A DNA stretch of 64,000 bases from NCBI RefSeq assembly GCF_000213175.1, contig NW_009799101.1, forward strand, positions 1,334,341-1,398,340, read 5' to 3'. The notes under the pieces were generated by a model. That model saw nothing but the letters and a program-made list of their open reading frames with translations, had not been told where the DNA came from and made no database searches. The stretch comes from Neurospora tetrasperma FGSC 2508 (lineage: Eukaryota > Ascomycota > Sordariomycetes > Sordariales > Sordariaceae). Shown in pieces: positions 24,286 to 36,645 of the stretch. The position numbers and the translations under genes are program-made. The first letter of the stretch is position 1; each line of letters begins with the position of its first letter.

Positions 24286-25722
24286 TTACCTCTTCCGTGC
24301 CGGCAGTCTGATCTTGGGAAACTGGAGAGGCAGCTGCAGGACGGCAAAGTTCTCCATCTTGTCAGCGACCTTCTGCTGCTTGACGCGAGCTCCAATCTCG
24401 ATAAAGTATTGGTTGAGCTGCTTCTGCTCCAGCTTCAGATCTTCTCTCAAGTCAATCGTGTTGACCCTGAAGCCGTCGATGATGGCGGCAAATGCGCAGC
24501 AGTGTGTCATCAGAAGGTCAACGTGTGTCTTGCGCATGACTCCGCCGTCCGAGAACTTGCGGCGGATGTTTTCAATCACGATCTCGGGCGCTGGTGCCAT
24601 AACCTCGCGCAGCTTATCCCTCTTACCGATGCTTCTTGTGCCACGCTCCCTTCCTTGCGAGGTGGCGTTCCAGAAAATGATGACGAACAAGAGGTACCGC
24701 AGTACCCTCAATCTGTGCACCGCGTCGTCGCTGCTTGCTACGTTGGAAACGCGCTTGGCGACGAAGCGCGAAGGTACCTGGATGTCCTCTAGGTTCTTGA
24801 CGCTCTCCTGCCAATCCATCACTGGTATCGCGTTCAGGACCTCGGATCCGATGATTTGGGATGGTACGTAGACGTCTGCGATTTCCGTGGCAGCGAAGTT
24901 GCCGCGCGGTACCGGTCGGGCGTTGTCGACAGCGGCTTGAAGGTCTTCCTTGGTCGACATGTCCTTGGTGGCGGTCTTGATGGCGTCCATCATCACCAGC
25001 TCGCTCTGGCCAACCTTTTGGGATGTAATGGCGTTCTCGGTCACGTCGCGGATCGCCTTCTTCGCCTTCTTCGTACCGAATGCCTCGCCGAGCTCGTTCC
25101 TCATGGCCATCATTTGCTGTTGCACCGTCAGTCTGGTTTTATGCCCCTGACCACTACTTCCAGGCTTACCTGTTTCTGAGTCTTCTCTTCCATTGCCTCG
25201 TCAACAGCCTTCTGCGACCTAACTGTGCCACGGAGCACCGTCTTGCGCGCCTCCACAATCTCGACCTCGGCCGTTTTGGGGTTGAAGATGCCAATGTAGT
25301 GCTTTAGGTATGGGTCGGACGAGTCTCCTGTCCTGTCTTCGCGAGCTGTGTAGTCCATCGTCCGGTGGTTGGCAGAGTGCAGCAGCAACTCTTGTGCGGG
25401 CGCACCATTCTTCTTGCGCTTCGAGGTCTTGTCGGCTGGTGTGGCGTAGGCTTGAAATTGTATGGACGAAGAGAGAGCAAGTCCCGAGGTCGCGGCTGGG
25501 AGCGCATGTTAGAGTCTTCCTCCATTGGACTTGACGGCCATGGTTTCAGCCGATCAACATGTGCTTACCCACGACCGGAGGCGCATGCTGCGGCCTCTTC
25601 ACAGCTCCGACATTGATGAACTTGGGCGACTTGGACGATTTCTCGGAGTCGACCTTCTTCTTCTTGATTTGGGGTGTTGTATCCTCAGCGCTCTTGCGCT
25701 TCTTGTCTGATGAGCTTCCCAT
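24286..25722 (-). CDS. rpa49: RNA polymerase I subunit Rpa49
   Basis: Pol I-specific subunit that, with Rpa34, acts like TFIIF/TFIIE to promote initiation and elongation of rRNA synthesis in the nucleolus. The exons on the minus strand are 25722-25569, 25495-25170 and 25116-24286 (1311 nt, 436 residues; yeast Rpa49 has 415). The N-terminus is Lys-rich (SSDKKRKSAED, QIKKKKVD). The Rpa34-dimerisation region follows (about 52-150), including HYIGIFNPKTAEVEIVEA. A linker precedes the C-terminal tandem winged-helix region (about 265-436), where MRKTHVDLLMTHCCAFAAII and the LREDLKLEQKQLNQYFIEIG helix are visible. Introns are 73 and 53 nt. Identification rests on overall family resemblance; I am fairly sure. 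Confidence 0.88.
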
Positions 25723-27600
25723 GGTGGTGTTTGCGGGCTACAAAGGTGCTGGGGTAGTGTAGAGTCGTGAAGTCCCGCCAAATCAAATAGATCATGCAGC
25801 TGGAGAGTCGCTGTCTGAACTTCCAAGTGGATCCCGCAGCCAGAAAAAAATTCTGCCGCCTGCCGGGGTCCGGTATCAGTTACCGCCTTTGCAATCGACA
25901 CACCACAGTCGATGACGACGATGCAATATGTTTGATGATTGTGTTGAAATACTACGAAGCGCGGAATCTTCATGCTATGAAATCAATTGCTATCTGTTTG
26001 CTGTTAAATTGCTTGGAGAGATGAAGAATAGCAAGCCGCAAGCGTGCTAGAACAATCAACCAGACATGGAGGGGTTCAGTCCAAGTCACAAGGCGAACCA
26101 AGGCTTGGGACGCGATTTCTATGCCCTCGTGCATGCAGGCCACTGCCTCCCCCGTCGTTAAAAATGTTCACTGATGTTGCAAAAATTGGTATTCCCTTGT
26201 GTGCAAATGCCATGTCACCTGTTCGAGGGCAGATGGCCATGTTGTCGACAGAAACAATTGATCCAAGACATGCAGTCCCGTTTGTCACAGATGCATAGAA
26301 GTGTATCATGAAGCGAAGCGGCCTTTATTGTTGCTGCGACGGATATCCCGAATTCGCGTCTCCAAACTAGACAGTTTGCTCCCACCGGCGTTGATCCGTA
26401 AACACCTTGTTGCTACTCAACCATGAAGTTGACAGGCAACCAGCCAATACCATATCCACCACCAAACAGTTCCGTTCTATGTGTGCCGCAGTTTGATGTG
26501 CAGCATGTCCCGAGGGGTGCATGTTCCGTAGGAACCCTGAGTTCGCCTGATCACCGCAAGGTTTCAGAGCGACCGATGTGGCGTCATTCCGCGCTGAGGG
26601 GAGGAGTCGACACCGAGCCCAAGTTGTCTGATGGCTTAGAGGATGATGTCAAGAGCTGATTGGGTCGAGTGAGGCGAGGCGTTTATTTGCTGGGATCGAG
26701 TCAGCTTATATGCTCCAGAGTGGCGATTGTAGCTGCATCAACTGTCGATGCGCCGATGGTGAAACTTACGATCTCGCTCTCATCTTTCTTCTCTTGCGCT
26801 TAAGGCGTCTCACGCGCTTCTTTCTCCACTTCGCTCTCATCTTGAACTGCTTGTATGTCAGTAGGTGGCCAAGCAAATGCTGGGGGGCGGGAGCGCGTAC
26901 ATCTTGGATTTAAAGATGAGTTTTGCTTGTTGGTGATGGGAAAGAGTTTCAACTTGCGAATGGAGAGGGGGAACTTTTATCTCATAGGGCTCCAGGGCAA
27001 GCAGCCCTGTGGGGTAAGTCAGGTGACGCAGGCCCAAATTGCCCAGGCCTGCCGCTCTTTGTTTGGATGCGGTCCGTGCGGGGTGCGACCTTTGCCCTAG
27101 GTGGCCCAAGCTCCCGCTGAGGGAGTTTCAGTTCGTTGGACTGCATCAGAAGCTCGGCTCGCGGGCTCGGAGATCGACTCCCGTCCCGTCCTCCAACGGG
27201 CGAGCCTGCCTCCTGCCTATCTGGCAAGCCCTCAACCATGGACACTGCACTTCCACTTCACTTGCAAGTTGCAACCGTCAGGTCAAAGGAAGGCACGACT
27301 TGTCTGCATGAAGAATTTTCACGATGGCTGGACATGGGAAGGAGGAGTCGATCCTCAAGACACCAACTCACTCTTCCAATCTCGTCCTGTGATCTTGAAC
27401 TCTGAGTGTCATTCCCAACCTTACCTACCTCTACTTCTCAATACGCAAAGCCACTTTGGGCCATGAAAAGTCAACACTATCTACGGACGCAAGTGACGAC
27501 ATCAACGCATACATGAGTGAACGCTGACATTGCCGGCTTTATCATTATCATTATCATTATCCTTTGTTTTCCGTGTCTCGGTCTTGATAGCTGGTTTGAA
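25723..27600. promoter_or_regulatory. Divergent promoter region, Rpa49 / FHA kinase
   Basis: About 1.9 kb between two start codons that face away from each other, so it must hold both promoters. I see no supported gene. An (ATTATC) repeat lies 40 bases before the kinase start codon. Short open frames at 26982-27466 overlap on both strands and look fortuitous. Confidence 0.55.
27541..27561. repeat. (ATTATC)n short repeat in the kinase leader
   Basis: About three and a half copies of the six-base unit lie in the probable 5' leader of the FHA-domain kinase. Confidence 0.8.
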
Positions 27601-30004
27601 ATGTCGCAACCGCCTGTGGCAAGTGTTTCCTTCGTGGACACTAGCACTACTCCTCCTATAAGAGGTACGTTTCTGTCATTTTCCTGAAGCAATCGTGAAT
27701 ACTGTGATGTATCCCTTGCTGGTCTCCTCCAACCGGTGCTCCCTAACTTTCGTATCGCAAGTGTAGGCGGCTTTTACATCTGGCCAAACCAGACAGTCAG
27801 AATTGGTCGTGACACGGACCGAGACAATAATGACGTTGTCTTTGCCGATTCCACTGTCTCAAGAAACCACTTTGAGCTGTATTCCATCACTGTTGACGAA
27901 GAAGGTCGCCATACATCACTTGTGTTTGTGCGAGACCGGCAGTCTTCCAACGGAACTCTGCTCAACAAAAAGTGTGTTGGCAAGAAGCCAGACATCACTC
28001 CGGGAAGACTACTCCAGAATGGAGATGTCATCTCCATCTATCCTTACATCACTTTCAAGTTCGTTCAGCTCGAGGAGAGAACTTCGTTTCTGCGTCTCAC
28101 TGCACGCCAGCGAGAGGAGCTCAAGGTATTATTGTTATCTTAGCGTGCGAAGACAATAAACATGCCATGATCTGACTTAGCAACATCCAGCTCCTTGAGA
28201 GCCGATACCTTGTGGAAGACCGCACATTAGGAAATGGTGCCCATGCTGTGGTCTACCTAGCCACAGATGTCTTAACAGGGCAGCAGGTGGCTTGCAAAGT
28301 GCACAACTTAGATAGACGGCCCCGATCACACCAGATACTCCGCCGGATCAAGCAGGAGGCAATGCTGTTGAGCTACCTCGATCACGTATGTCTTTGAAAG
28401 AGCACGGAAAGATGGTTCAAGCTGACAAAAGTTGTCAGCCGAATATTCTTTCCATCAAGGCTGCCTTTGAATCAGAGCATTCGGTGTAAGACCTTCATCA
28501 CGAGCAGCTAGTAGGGTTGGCCGACTAATGTATCTCTAGGTATATCTTTACAGAGCTGGCTACTGGTGGCGATCTCTTCTCACTTCTATCGCGCGAGGGG
28601 GCACTCCCCGAGCTAGAAATACGCTGGATCATACGCCAGACCCTCAATGCTGTTGACTACATCCACAACAAGGGGCTCGCACATCGAGACATCAAGCCAG
28701 AAAATATTCTCTGTGCCATAGCGCCAAATGTCTCCTACAGGCTTGTTCTCTCCGATTTTGGGGACTCGGCTGTTACGAACCGTGGAAGATTAAAGTCCGA
28801 GGTTGGAACAACCTTCTATCGCGCCCCGTGAGTTTCGCACTTCCCCTCCTAGGTTGACATGTGTCACTGGATTGTTGAGAGCAATACTAACGCTTGATTC
28901 AGCGAATGCTATAACTCCGAGCGAGGTCATTCATTGTCTGTCGACATCTGGTCCATTGGGATGCTTTGCCTTCAGCTTTTCTCTGGATTCCAAGAACTTC
29001 CGAATCTTCGTCATCTCGACTTTACCAGCCAAGGCAGAATCGACCGATACCTCAACATCATCCTCAATGACCACGGCTGTGACGTTGCTGTTCAAGATGG
29101 CGATGAAGACTACGGTAATGACGATCAGCCCATTGACTCTCAAACCTCCCGCCTCCGTCCAGATGAAAACATCTCAAGCCATGCAAAGGACTTCGTTCGC
29201 GGATGTCTCACCTACAACAGCAAACACCGGCTCACGGCGCGCCAAGCTCTTACTCATCCCTGGATATGCGAGCCCGAGGAAGATGACAGTCTCTTCAGAC
29301 GTCTTGAACGCGACAATGCAGCTTCGTGGGAGCCTAGGAAGATTCGGCTCGCTCCTTTTATCGAGAAGCTCGATGCGACCACTGATGCGCATAATGGGGA
29401 TAGAGAACAAGAACTAGGTACGGTGGCAGAGCCTATGGAGGAGGAGGAGGAGGAAGAAGACGAAGACGCCAGTGCTAAGATTTCGCCACACTTTCAGAGG
29501 AACCCAACTCCTTTCCTTTCGTGTCACACCTTATCATCAGCCCATCAACAACGAGAAGAGAAAGACACAGATCACCCACTAAGCGCCAACGGCTGGTCTT
29601 CTCCTCCGCTGACTATTCAAACTCGGCGGACGAGTCAAAGACCGCAACACCAGCCAGGTTTGTGGATTGACTCTGACCCATCGTATCCCTCCGAGGAGGA
29701 CGAAAGATGGGGAAACGGCGGTATCACAGCACATCACCCCCCTCTGCCCTCGTTCACGTTTACTCCACCATCACCAAACTTGCCAGAACTTTGTTCTTCG
29801 CCCTTAGTGCCACTTTCACAAGAATTAATTATCCATGGTAAAGTGAACAGCAACCAGTACAGCAACAAGCGTCCAACGGAAGATGCATCAATGACTGAAC
29901 CGTCCGCAACCGCATCAACTTTAGCTCATCTGCGAGAAGCAGAGAAAAGACGGAATGAGTTCAAACTGACTGACTACAAACGACGGAGGACTTGTCCCGT
30001 CTGA
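27601..30004 (+). CDS. FHA-domain serine/threonine kinase (Chk2/Rad53/Mek1-like)
   Basis: Probable checkpoint or meiotic kinase. The exons are 27601-27664, 27767-28125, 28191-28385, 28439-28485, 28540-28827 and 28903-30004 (2055 nt, 684 residues). A single FHA domain starts almost at once (about 22-110), with the phosphothreonine-binding signatures RIGRD, SRNHFEL and SSNGT. The kinase domain (about 144-415) has the glycine loop LGNGAHAVVYLA, the lysine in VACKV, HRDIKPEN, DFG (followed by DSA) and an activation segment ending in TTFYRAPE. The tail is long, disordered and Pro/Ser-rich, with an acidic Glu run and a final basic cluster (EKRRNEF, then YKRRR) that is a likely bipartite nuclear signal. 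There is no SQ/TQ cluster before the FHA domain, unlike Rad53/Chk2; the short N-terminus recalls Mek1. The precise orthologue is uncertain. Confidence 0.9.
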
Positions 30005-33000
30005 CCGCCGACCGCCGATAACATGTTCAGTATCCAGGCATTTGACTGACGACCCATGATACTTCTGTAACTGTGTGATGGCGCTTATTGACATATTAGG
30101 GACTAAGCTTCGTGTTAGCATATGTGTAATAGATATCCATGTGGCTTTCGTTAAGTTAGGCACTTGACGCAATGTGGATTGATGTGTTTTTCTCCAAGTC
30201 GTTTGTACGTTGTTGAAGGATGGATGATGACCCGGCGGTGCGGGGATGTGCGTTTCAGTTGAATTGAGGCTGAGTTCAAAAGACATCATGCGGCCTGGTT
30301 AGGCACATGTCAACCGTTCATCCATCCACATTTCTCACGCACAAGCATGCTATCCGAGAGGGGAAGAGGAACGATGAAAGGAATGGAGATTGAGATATGG
30401 CTCGGTGGCTTGCCAGTTCAGCGGTCGATGCGATCCCCGCCCGTGATGTGATATCGCAAAGCTAACGTGCGGAAATCAACGAGCCTTGCCTCAAACATAG
30501 GTAGAACCGATATCTGAGAAGCATGATGCAATGTTACAAACCCAATCTTGTCGTCCTAGGTGCCCGAAGAGAAGACATCCAAAGAAATGGAGGAACTTGC
30601 ATTAAGTCAGCACGTGCTGCTAAGATCTAGCCGCTCCCCACACTCATGAGTCTACGAAAGCGGCCTCGTCAACTTGGCATCGGCATTTCTTGCGTCTTTT
30701 TCCTTTTCAGACGCGAGCGCTAACCTCGCCACAACCGCTTGGAGCAAAAACTGTCAAGTTGTTAGGAACACGAAAAAGTGATCACATTGTATACATACAT
30801 GTACATGATAATGGATAGCGATATCTGCCATCGGATAATGGTTAATATTGTTGAGCCGGCATCACCAGATAAGGGATTGTTATTGAGATTCCCTCTCCAG
30901 TGCCCAACCCTCATGCCGTCGTTCGAATCCCGAATGAACTGAATCGTTGACGAGAACTGGACGGGGAAGCTCATCACCGGGCTGCTTCCCGTGCCGGTCC
31001 CCAGCGGTCCCCAGCGGTCCCATGAGGTGACGGGATCCGCTATGGAATGATTGACCCGCATATCCACTCACCCACAAAGTGACCCGCTCCGACAACGACA
31101 AAGTGGAGACATGCATACAAGGCCAGTCGGCATCGGGACAAGGGGGGACTGGGGCTCTCTTGTCACCCTCTCCACATTCTTCTGGGATCTTGCGAAGTCG
31201 AGATTGGGGCTCAACCTTGGCAACTTTGAGGGACTTCATGTTCGAACTGTGTATGTCTTCACAAGTGGAAGTTCCCATGATTTGAGCCATGACCCCTTCC
31301 CGAGCGCCGGCCGAAGCGAAACCTCGGCAGCCACTCAGACGATGAAGGATAATGACCGTACACTACTGTGCGGTAAGTTCTCTCGAGCATATCAAAGCAA
31401 GTGACGGATATAGGCGGCTCAGCTTGTGTCGCGACGACAGTAAACTTATTTCAGGTACTGTAGGTGGTTTCAAGCAATTGGAAGCTGGTCAAGTCTAGTC
31501 ATGGACGGTCGTGAGTGCGGACTCATTAGAGTAATTTTATCGTCAATTCCGGCAAAGTTTCAAGAATATCAGTGTATCGTGTGCTCTCTTTACCTGCGTC
31601 CGTATGACCAGGTAGGGAGGGTGTCGCTTTGTTAGTTCATTGCCCGATATTTTGAGTCCAGTCTTTTAGTGTAGACTATTGGTTTGAGAAGTGTCGGCAT
31701 GCCATGGTAGAGGGATGCAGAGTTACCAAATCAGAGAGGGTGAATCGAGTGCCAATCTGAGAGCTCTGGCGCAATTGTCCGATTTGTGCAACCTAAAGGC
31801 AGCCCGAAGTGGAAGCTTTGCAACCGCTGCATGTCTTTACTGGAACTGCCTTCATCTCATCATCCCTATCGCAAGGAAGAAGAAAGAGGCTCATCCTCGC
31901 ACGCGGCATCCTCGCACCCCCGCCCTTGAGAGCTTTTTGGGGGGAATCGGCCGGCATGAAATCGGACGTCCTGCTTCAGCATAGTGGGGTCATGAGATTA
32001 CAGTACCTCCCGGCCGTGTGTTGAACTTGGTTGAACCGCTGGGTTTCGTGCGTATACTCTCTCTTTGTCATAGTAGTACCTGTACTGTTTTTATTGTTTT
32101 CATTTTCCAGTCATCAAGGTTCTTGGTTTATTGAGCAGAGTGAAACGCTTTAGCTCAATGAGGGAGGGGGGGGAAATAGGGCGACATGGAAAAGCGTTGA
32201 GATGAATCAATCTTGTGATGCAGTAACCTTGAAACATTGAAACAGAGAGAAGGTGACATTGGGAGTCGAAAGGGCATCAACAAGTCCCCACATACTATTA
32301 GTCGTTAGGTCCCCCCCACTCACTCACATCATCATTGCCGTCGTCCCTCTTTGCTTTATCAAACCGCAAGTGTGGATGCCGCGATGGTGAATTGTGGATC
32401 TCAACTTCCTCCTGAAAGCGGAGACGTTGACGGTCACTTTGGACACTATCGACGAGTTCCCATTTTTGGCATTGCCGATGTCCACTGGGTGCCAGCTTTC
32501 TGCCCACTTTGTCCCTCAATTCCAGCCACACAGCACCGCATTAATTATAATTATAGCTACAGTGACAACTGTGGTTGACATGTACGGTCCTCTCAGTTTC
32601 CAAACTTGTGGCACTGCCCCTGGCAACTGTGACAGCGCTGCACTCGGTCGGTGCCAATCTGCCAATCCCATGGAACCGTGACCTTTTCCAAGTTTGTCGA
32701 GACGTGGCTCCTTGGTTGTAGGTAGGTAGGTAGGTAGGTGCAATGCCATGTAGGTTAGTAGGTATGTATATACACTAGAAGCTGCGACGTGCCAGCCCAG
32801 CCCAGCCAGCCAGCCAGCCATCTCTCTTGCATGTCGTTCCCATCTAAACGTTCAGGCGCCGCCGCATGGACGGACAGGCGGGATCGGGATCCTCACGGAA
32901 AAAGGAGCCTCACAAGTCACCACCCCTCATCCACTCTCTCGGTGCTGTGCCTCCTTCCGTCCCAGCTTTGGAATCGCACGAACCGGCGGACGGACAGATC

Positions 33001-34573
33001 GCACCCACAATGTTGCAACTGCTCACCACCTGTTCACCTGTTCTTCTTTCTCTAGCACGGCAGTACCCCCACGAGGAGTCGCAGAACGAAAGCGAGGAGC
33101 TTCCTTGGAGCGAACAGAGATACCGACAGGACATTCCAGACCGAAACCCGAGTCGGACCGTGCCAATATCAAGAGGCATACTGGCATAATCCGTCGGCCG
33201 TCCCCATCAAACCCAACTTTTGCAGCTTAAGTAGTTGCTGGAGACGAAAGTCCATCGGAGCTCGCCGCATCTTCCTTCCGTCTCTTTGCTTGCAATACCT
33301 ATCATCGGGCTGGTCTACACACTCCGCACCTAAACATTGTTCACTGGCCTTCAGAGATTCTGGTCGAGTCCTGTAAAGCCGCGGGGTTTGAGGGTCGTAT
33401 ATCGCCGTCCTCGACAACTAGAAAAGGAATCTTATATGTCTCAGGCTGAGAGAGAGAGAGAGACAGACCTTGGCACTCTTGAATGAGACCCCTGATCATT
33501 TCCATGCCTTGGGCCTCGATTTCCCTAGCACATTACCGGCGGGAGCTGTGCTAAACGAGCCGAACGAACCACAGCTCTCAGCTGTCACGGTGCCCAGGCG
33601 TATTTCCATACTCCAACTGGGGCACTCCTCTCCCCCTCCCCGCCTCCACTCTTTGGCTCTGGTAGCACTCACACAGCTCTAGCAGTGGGCAGCTGCACGT
33701 CCATCGCATTAGACGGCTGCACCTTGCAACTGCCCGGGATCCCGCTCTGAAATCTGATTTCCCCGGGCTGGCCTCTTCATTTACACCCTTGCAACAACCT
33801 TACCTTCCATCTTCCTCCGTCCAGGTTGGTGGCTGTCACTGCCCTGCCTTGCGGCTTAAACCGTTAACGATCCCCCATCCCATCCGCCCCAATCTTCGAT
33901 CCTCCACTACCTCGCTACCTGCCTTCTGTGCCTCTTCAACCATTCCTTCCATTGCAAGACCCAGAAGACCCCGGCACCCACCACGTTCACCCGCCAGAGC
34001 AGCCGCAGAAGAGACCGGATCCAAGCAACTGAACGGTGTGGGAATTTCCGGAAAGAAATAAAAATAAAAAAAGATACTCTCGGCGGCCTCACCTACGAGC
34101 CCTTCAAAGTTTGATCGTCGACTTGGACTGGACGACTCCTGGTTGGTAGCCAAGGTAACCACGGTATACCACTGATTACCTTGACCTTGCACACTACCTA
34201 CCTACCTAGGAGGTACCTCGACCCTTGTGTCCCCATCGTGTCTACCATCCCATCGCTCTGGCTGCTGCTTCAAATCTCCCTCCTTTTCTGCCTTGTCCCG
34301 GATATCCACCAGCCGTTGCTGTTGGGGCTTTGAGCCGCATTCCGCGCCTTCAGCTTCCCCAGACGCCCAGCCCCCCTCCCGCTTCACTGTTCCATCTGGT
34401 TGTTGTCCCATCTGGCGCGGGCTTGTAATTCTACTACCCCCCGCTCGATCAAATCAGTCACGAGGCTGCTCCCACTTGCCTGATCTCCTCCCAGCGTCGC
34501 GTCCAGCGCCCTTTCCGATCTGCTTTGCGACTTCGACCTGGACCCTCTCCTCGCTAAACTCCTTACCACACGC

Positions 34574-34610
<37 letters not shown>

Positions 34611-34633
34611 GGGCTGCTTCTTGCGGCTCTTAC
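30005..34633. other. Long intergenic region between the kinase and the zinc-finger gene
   Basis: About 4.6 kb. It holds the kinase 3' flank, then the promoter and a probable long pyrimidine-rich 5' leader of the zinc-finger gene (roughly 33600-34600). Visible elements are an E-box palindrome AGCACGTGCT at 30609-30618, a GTAG tetranucleotide run near 32720-32740 and CA repeats at 34567-34608. I see no supported gene or RNA gene. Confidence 0.55.
34567..34608. repeat. (CA)n microsatellite in the zinc-finger leader
   Basis: CA repeat immediately upstream of the first uORF of the zinc-finger gene. Confidence 0.85.
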
Positions 34634-34864
34634 ATGCCCGCCACCCTACGCTTTCGTTCGCCCAGCGCATGGTCACAGCAGCGCGCGAACTCGCATATTC
34701 CCTACTTCGACGACTACGAGTACTTTACCAGGACCGCTTGTTGGGAGCCCTCGGGAAGGGCTTTTTTTGACGGGGACCAAGGGACAACCCGGGCGAGTTC
34801 TACGGCCGGTGACCCGCGAGTGGATTATACAACAACAAGAGGAGACAAGACAACCTGTCTGTAG
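34634..34864 (+). promoter_or_regulatory. Upstream ORF 1 (76 codons) of the zinc-finger gene
   Basis: An AUG-started frame of 76 codons ends 117 bases before the main start codon. Its AUG has T at -3 and C at +4, a weak context that would allow leaky scanning. Whether it lies in the mature leader is not shown by the sequence. It is not in frame with the main protein, and an in-frame stop at 34937-34939 separates the main start from upstream sequence. Confidence 0.4.
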
Positions 34865-34867
34865 TGC

Positions 34868-34936
34868 ATGACGGGAGGCCTGAGGTCTACGGATCACATC
34901 ATCCACGTGTTTGCCCGATCTTCGATGGCGAATTGA
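34868..34936 (+). promoter_or_regulatory. Upstream ORF 2 (22 codons) of the zinc-finger gene
   Basis: A second AUG-started frame begins three bases after uORF 1 stops and ends 45 bases before the main AUG. A CACGTG hexamer (34904-34909) lies inside it. Confidence 0.4.
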
Positions 34937-34981
34937 TAGACGTTCATTCCGCGAGCGAGAGCACCGACGACACGCGAAATT

Positions 34982-36645
34982 ATGAGTACGACGGCCGCTT
35001 CCACTCTTGCCTACGATCCCACTGGAGATCGCTACGATCCAGATGAGGTACTACTTGCCCAGAATAGCCCGTTGATGAAGCCCTATCACCCCCAGCTTGG
35101 GCCACCAACGAGCTCGCTGGACGAGTTTTCTTACCCCAAAGTCAGTCCTCCTTCCAGTCCGAGTAACAAAAGGTCTGATCGTCGCTTCAAGTCCAAACCG
35201 AGTCAGGGTGATGCCGTCTTGCTTCATATGCTTGACGGAGGGAGACGCCCAGAGATTGCCATCCAAGCCGGCCTCGAAGCCTTACCATCAGAGCATTCCG
35301 ACAGCGACAGAGACGACTCCCTTGAGCCCGACACTGCTTCTTCCATGGATGGTAACGAAATCATTCAAAGCCCTCACTTCAACGGGGAAGACCACGATGA
35401 TATTGAACACCTCCACCTAAGCCTTCGACGTCGAAACATGTCAGCCGAGCCTTCCAGGGAGATCAACACCGGTGGTGGCTTTGACAGCCTACAGTCTCTT
35501 GCAGCCGGTGCCTTGGGCGTGGTTCAAAATCTCAGCGCTCCCAGTGTCAAGCAAGAAGAGGCAGATGCAGGTCCCACGCCGCCAATCACCGAGCATGATA
35601 CAGCGACGGTTCAATCAACCATAGCGGCGAGGCGTGCGGAGGCGGATATGGATACAGACAGGTCAACCCAGCCTGCGATGCTGACTCCGTATAGTCCGCG
35701 AGGAATTACCTTTTCACCCCGAGAGCCCGGAAGCATACCCTCAATTGCGTCACCTACGAACCCCCTGACACCCAATAGTCTACCCGAAGGCTTACCGCCC
35801 ATCCATCCGACCTCCCCAGTGTTTGAAGGAGCCTCACAGCAGACGCTTCCATCCATTAGGGATTCTCTGGGGGTGGCGGATCTCAATCAACTGTCCCGTC
35901 CCATAATTGAGCGAAGTCCACTTCAACCTTATCCCGGCTCTCCTCCAGGTTTTCCGACAAGTTTGTTGTCATACACAAACCATGCGTCGCCGCCACAATC
36001 GGCCTCTGACCCATACCGTCGGGAACCTGTTTCGCCGTACTTTTTCTCCCAAGGGAATGGCCTACAACGGCCGCACGATTATGCCAGCGGTTCAGAACCC
36101 TCCGCCTCAGATCATTCACGCAGTCACATGAATGCCTCCGCAACATCGCCCGGATCAATAGCCGACCGAATGAGCATCGATGGCCTAACCAGCCACACGG
36201 GTACTTATGTGTGCAAATTCCAGGGCTGCAACGCCGCGCCGTTTCAGACGCAGTACTTGCTAAACTCACACGCCAATGTTCACTCATCCGCGCGACCTCA
36301 TTACTGTCCCGTACCAGGGTGTTCTCGAGGCGAAGGTGGAAGGGGATTCAAGCGCAAGAACGAGATGATTCGGCATGGATTGGTGCATGATTCACCAGGC
36401 TACGTCTGCCCGTTCTGTCCCGACCGAGAGCACAAATATCCTCGTCCTGATAACCTCCAAAGGTAGGCATGAGTAAACAAGTGACCCTTAAGTCTATGAG
36501 AACGGATTGCTAACACTGACACTGCAGACATGTGCGAGTACATCATACTGATAAGGACAAGGACGATCCCCTTTTGCGCGAAGTCCTTGCTCAGCGGCCT
36601 GACGGCCCTAGCCGTGGCCGGAGACGAAGAGGTGGGCCAAGCTGA
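34982..36645 (+). CDS. C2H2 zinc-finger transcription regulator
   Basis: Probable DNA-binding regulator. The exons are 34982-36462 and 36528-36645 (1599 nt, 532 residues), with a 65-nt intron. Residues 1 to about 400 are disordered and Pro/Ser-rich, with acidic patches (SDSDRDDSLEPD) that could serve as activation regions. Three fingers form the C-terminal quarter. Finger 1 (about 403-430) has a Cx4C pair and an H-x3-H pair. Finger 2 is Cx4C with a long insert (SRGEGGRGFKRK) and H-x3-H. Finger 3 (CPFCPDREHKYPRPDNLQRH) is completed by exon 2 as HVRVHH. The end is basic (SRGRRRRGG), a likely nuclear signal. The start is the first AUG after an in-frame stop and has A at -3. I recognise the general fungal architecture but not a named orthologue. 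Confidence 0.9.

Noticed and set aside
30905-30930. T-loop-like sequence GTTCGAATCCCG
   Set aside because: The five bases on each side do not pair and no D or anticodon arm lies upstream.
34227-34871. Plus-strand open frame of 214 residues before the zinc-finger gene
   Set aside because: It starts at GUG, includes the CA repeat as a His-Thr run and has no domain; it is a chance frame in the leader.
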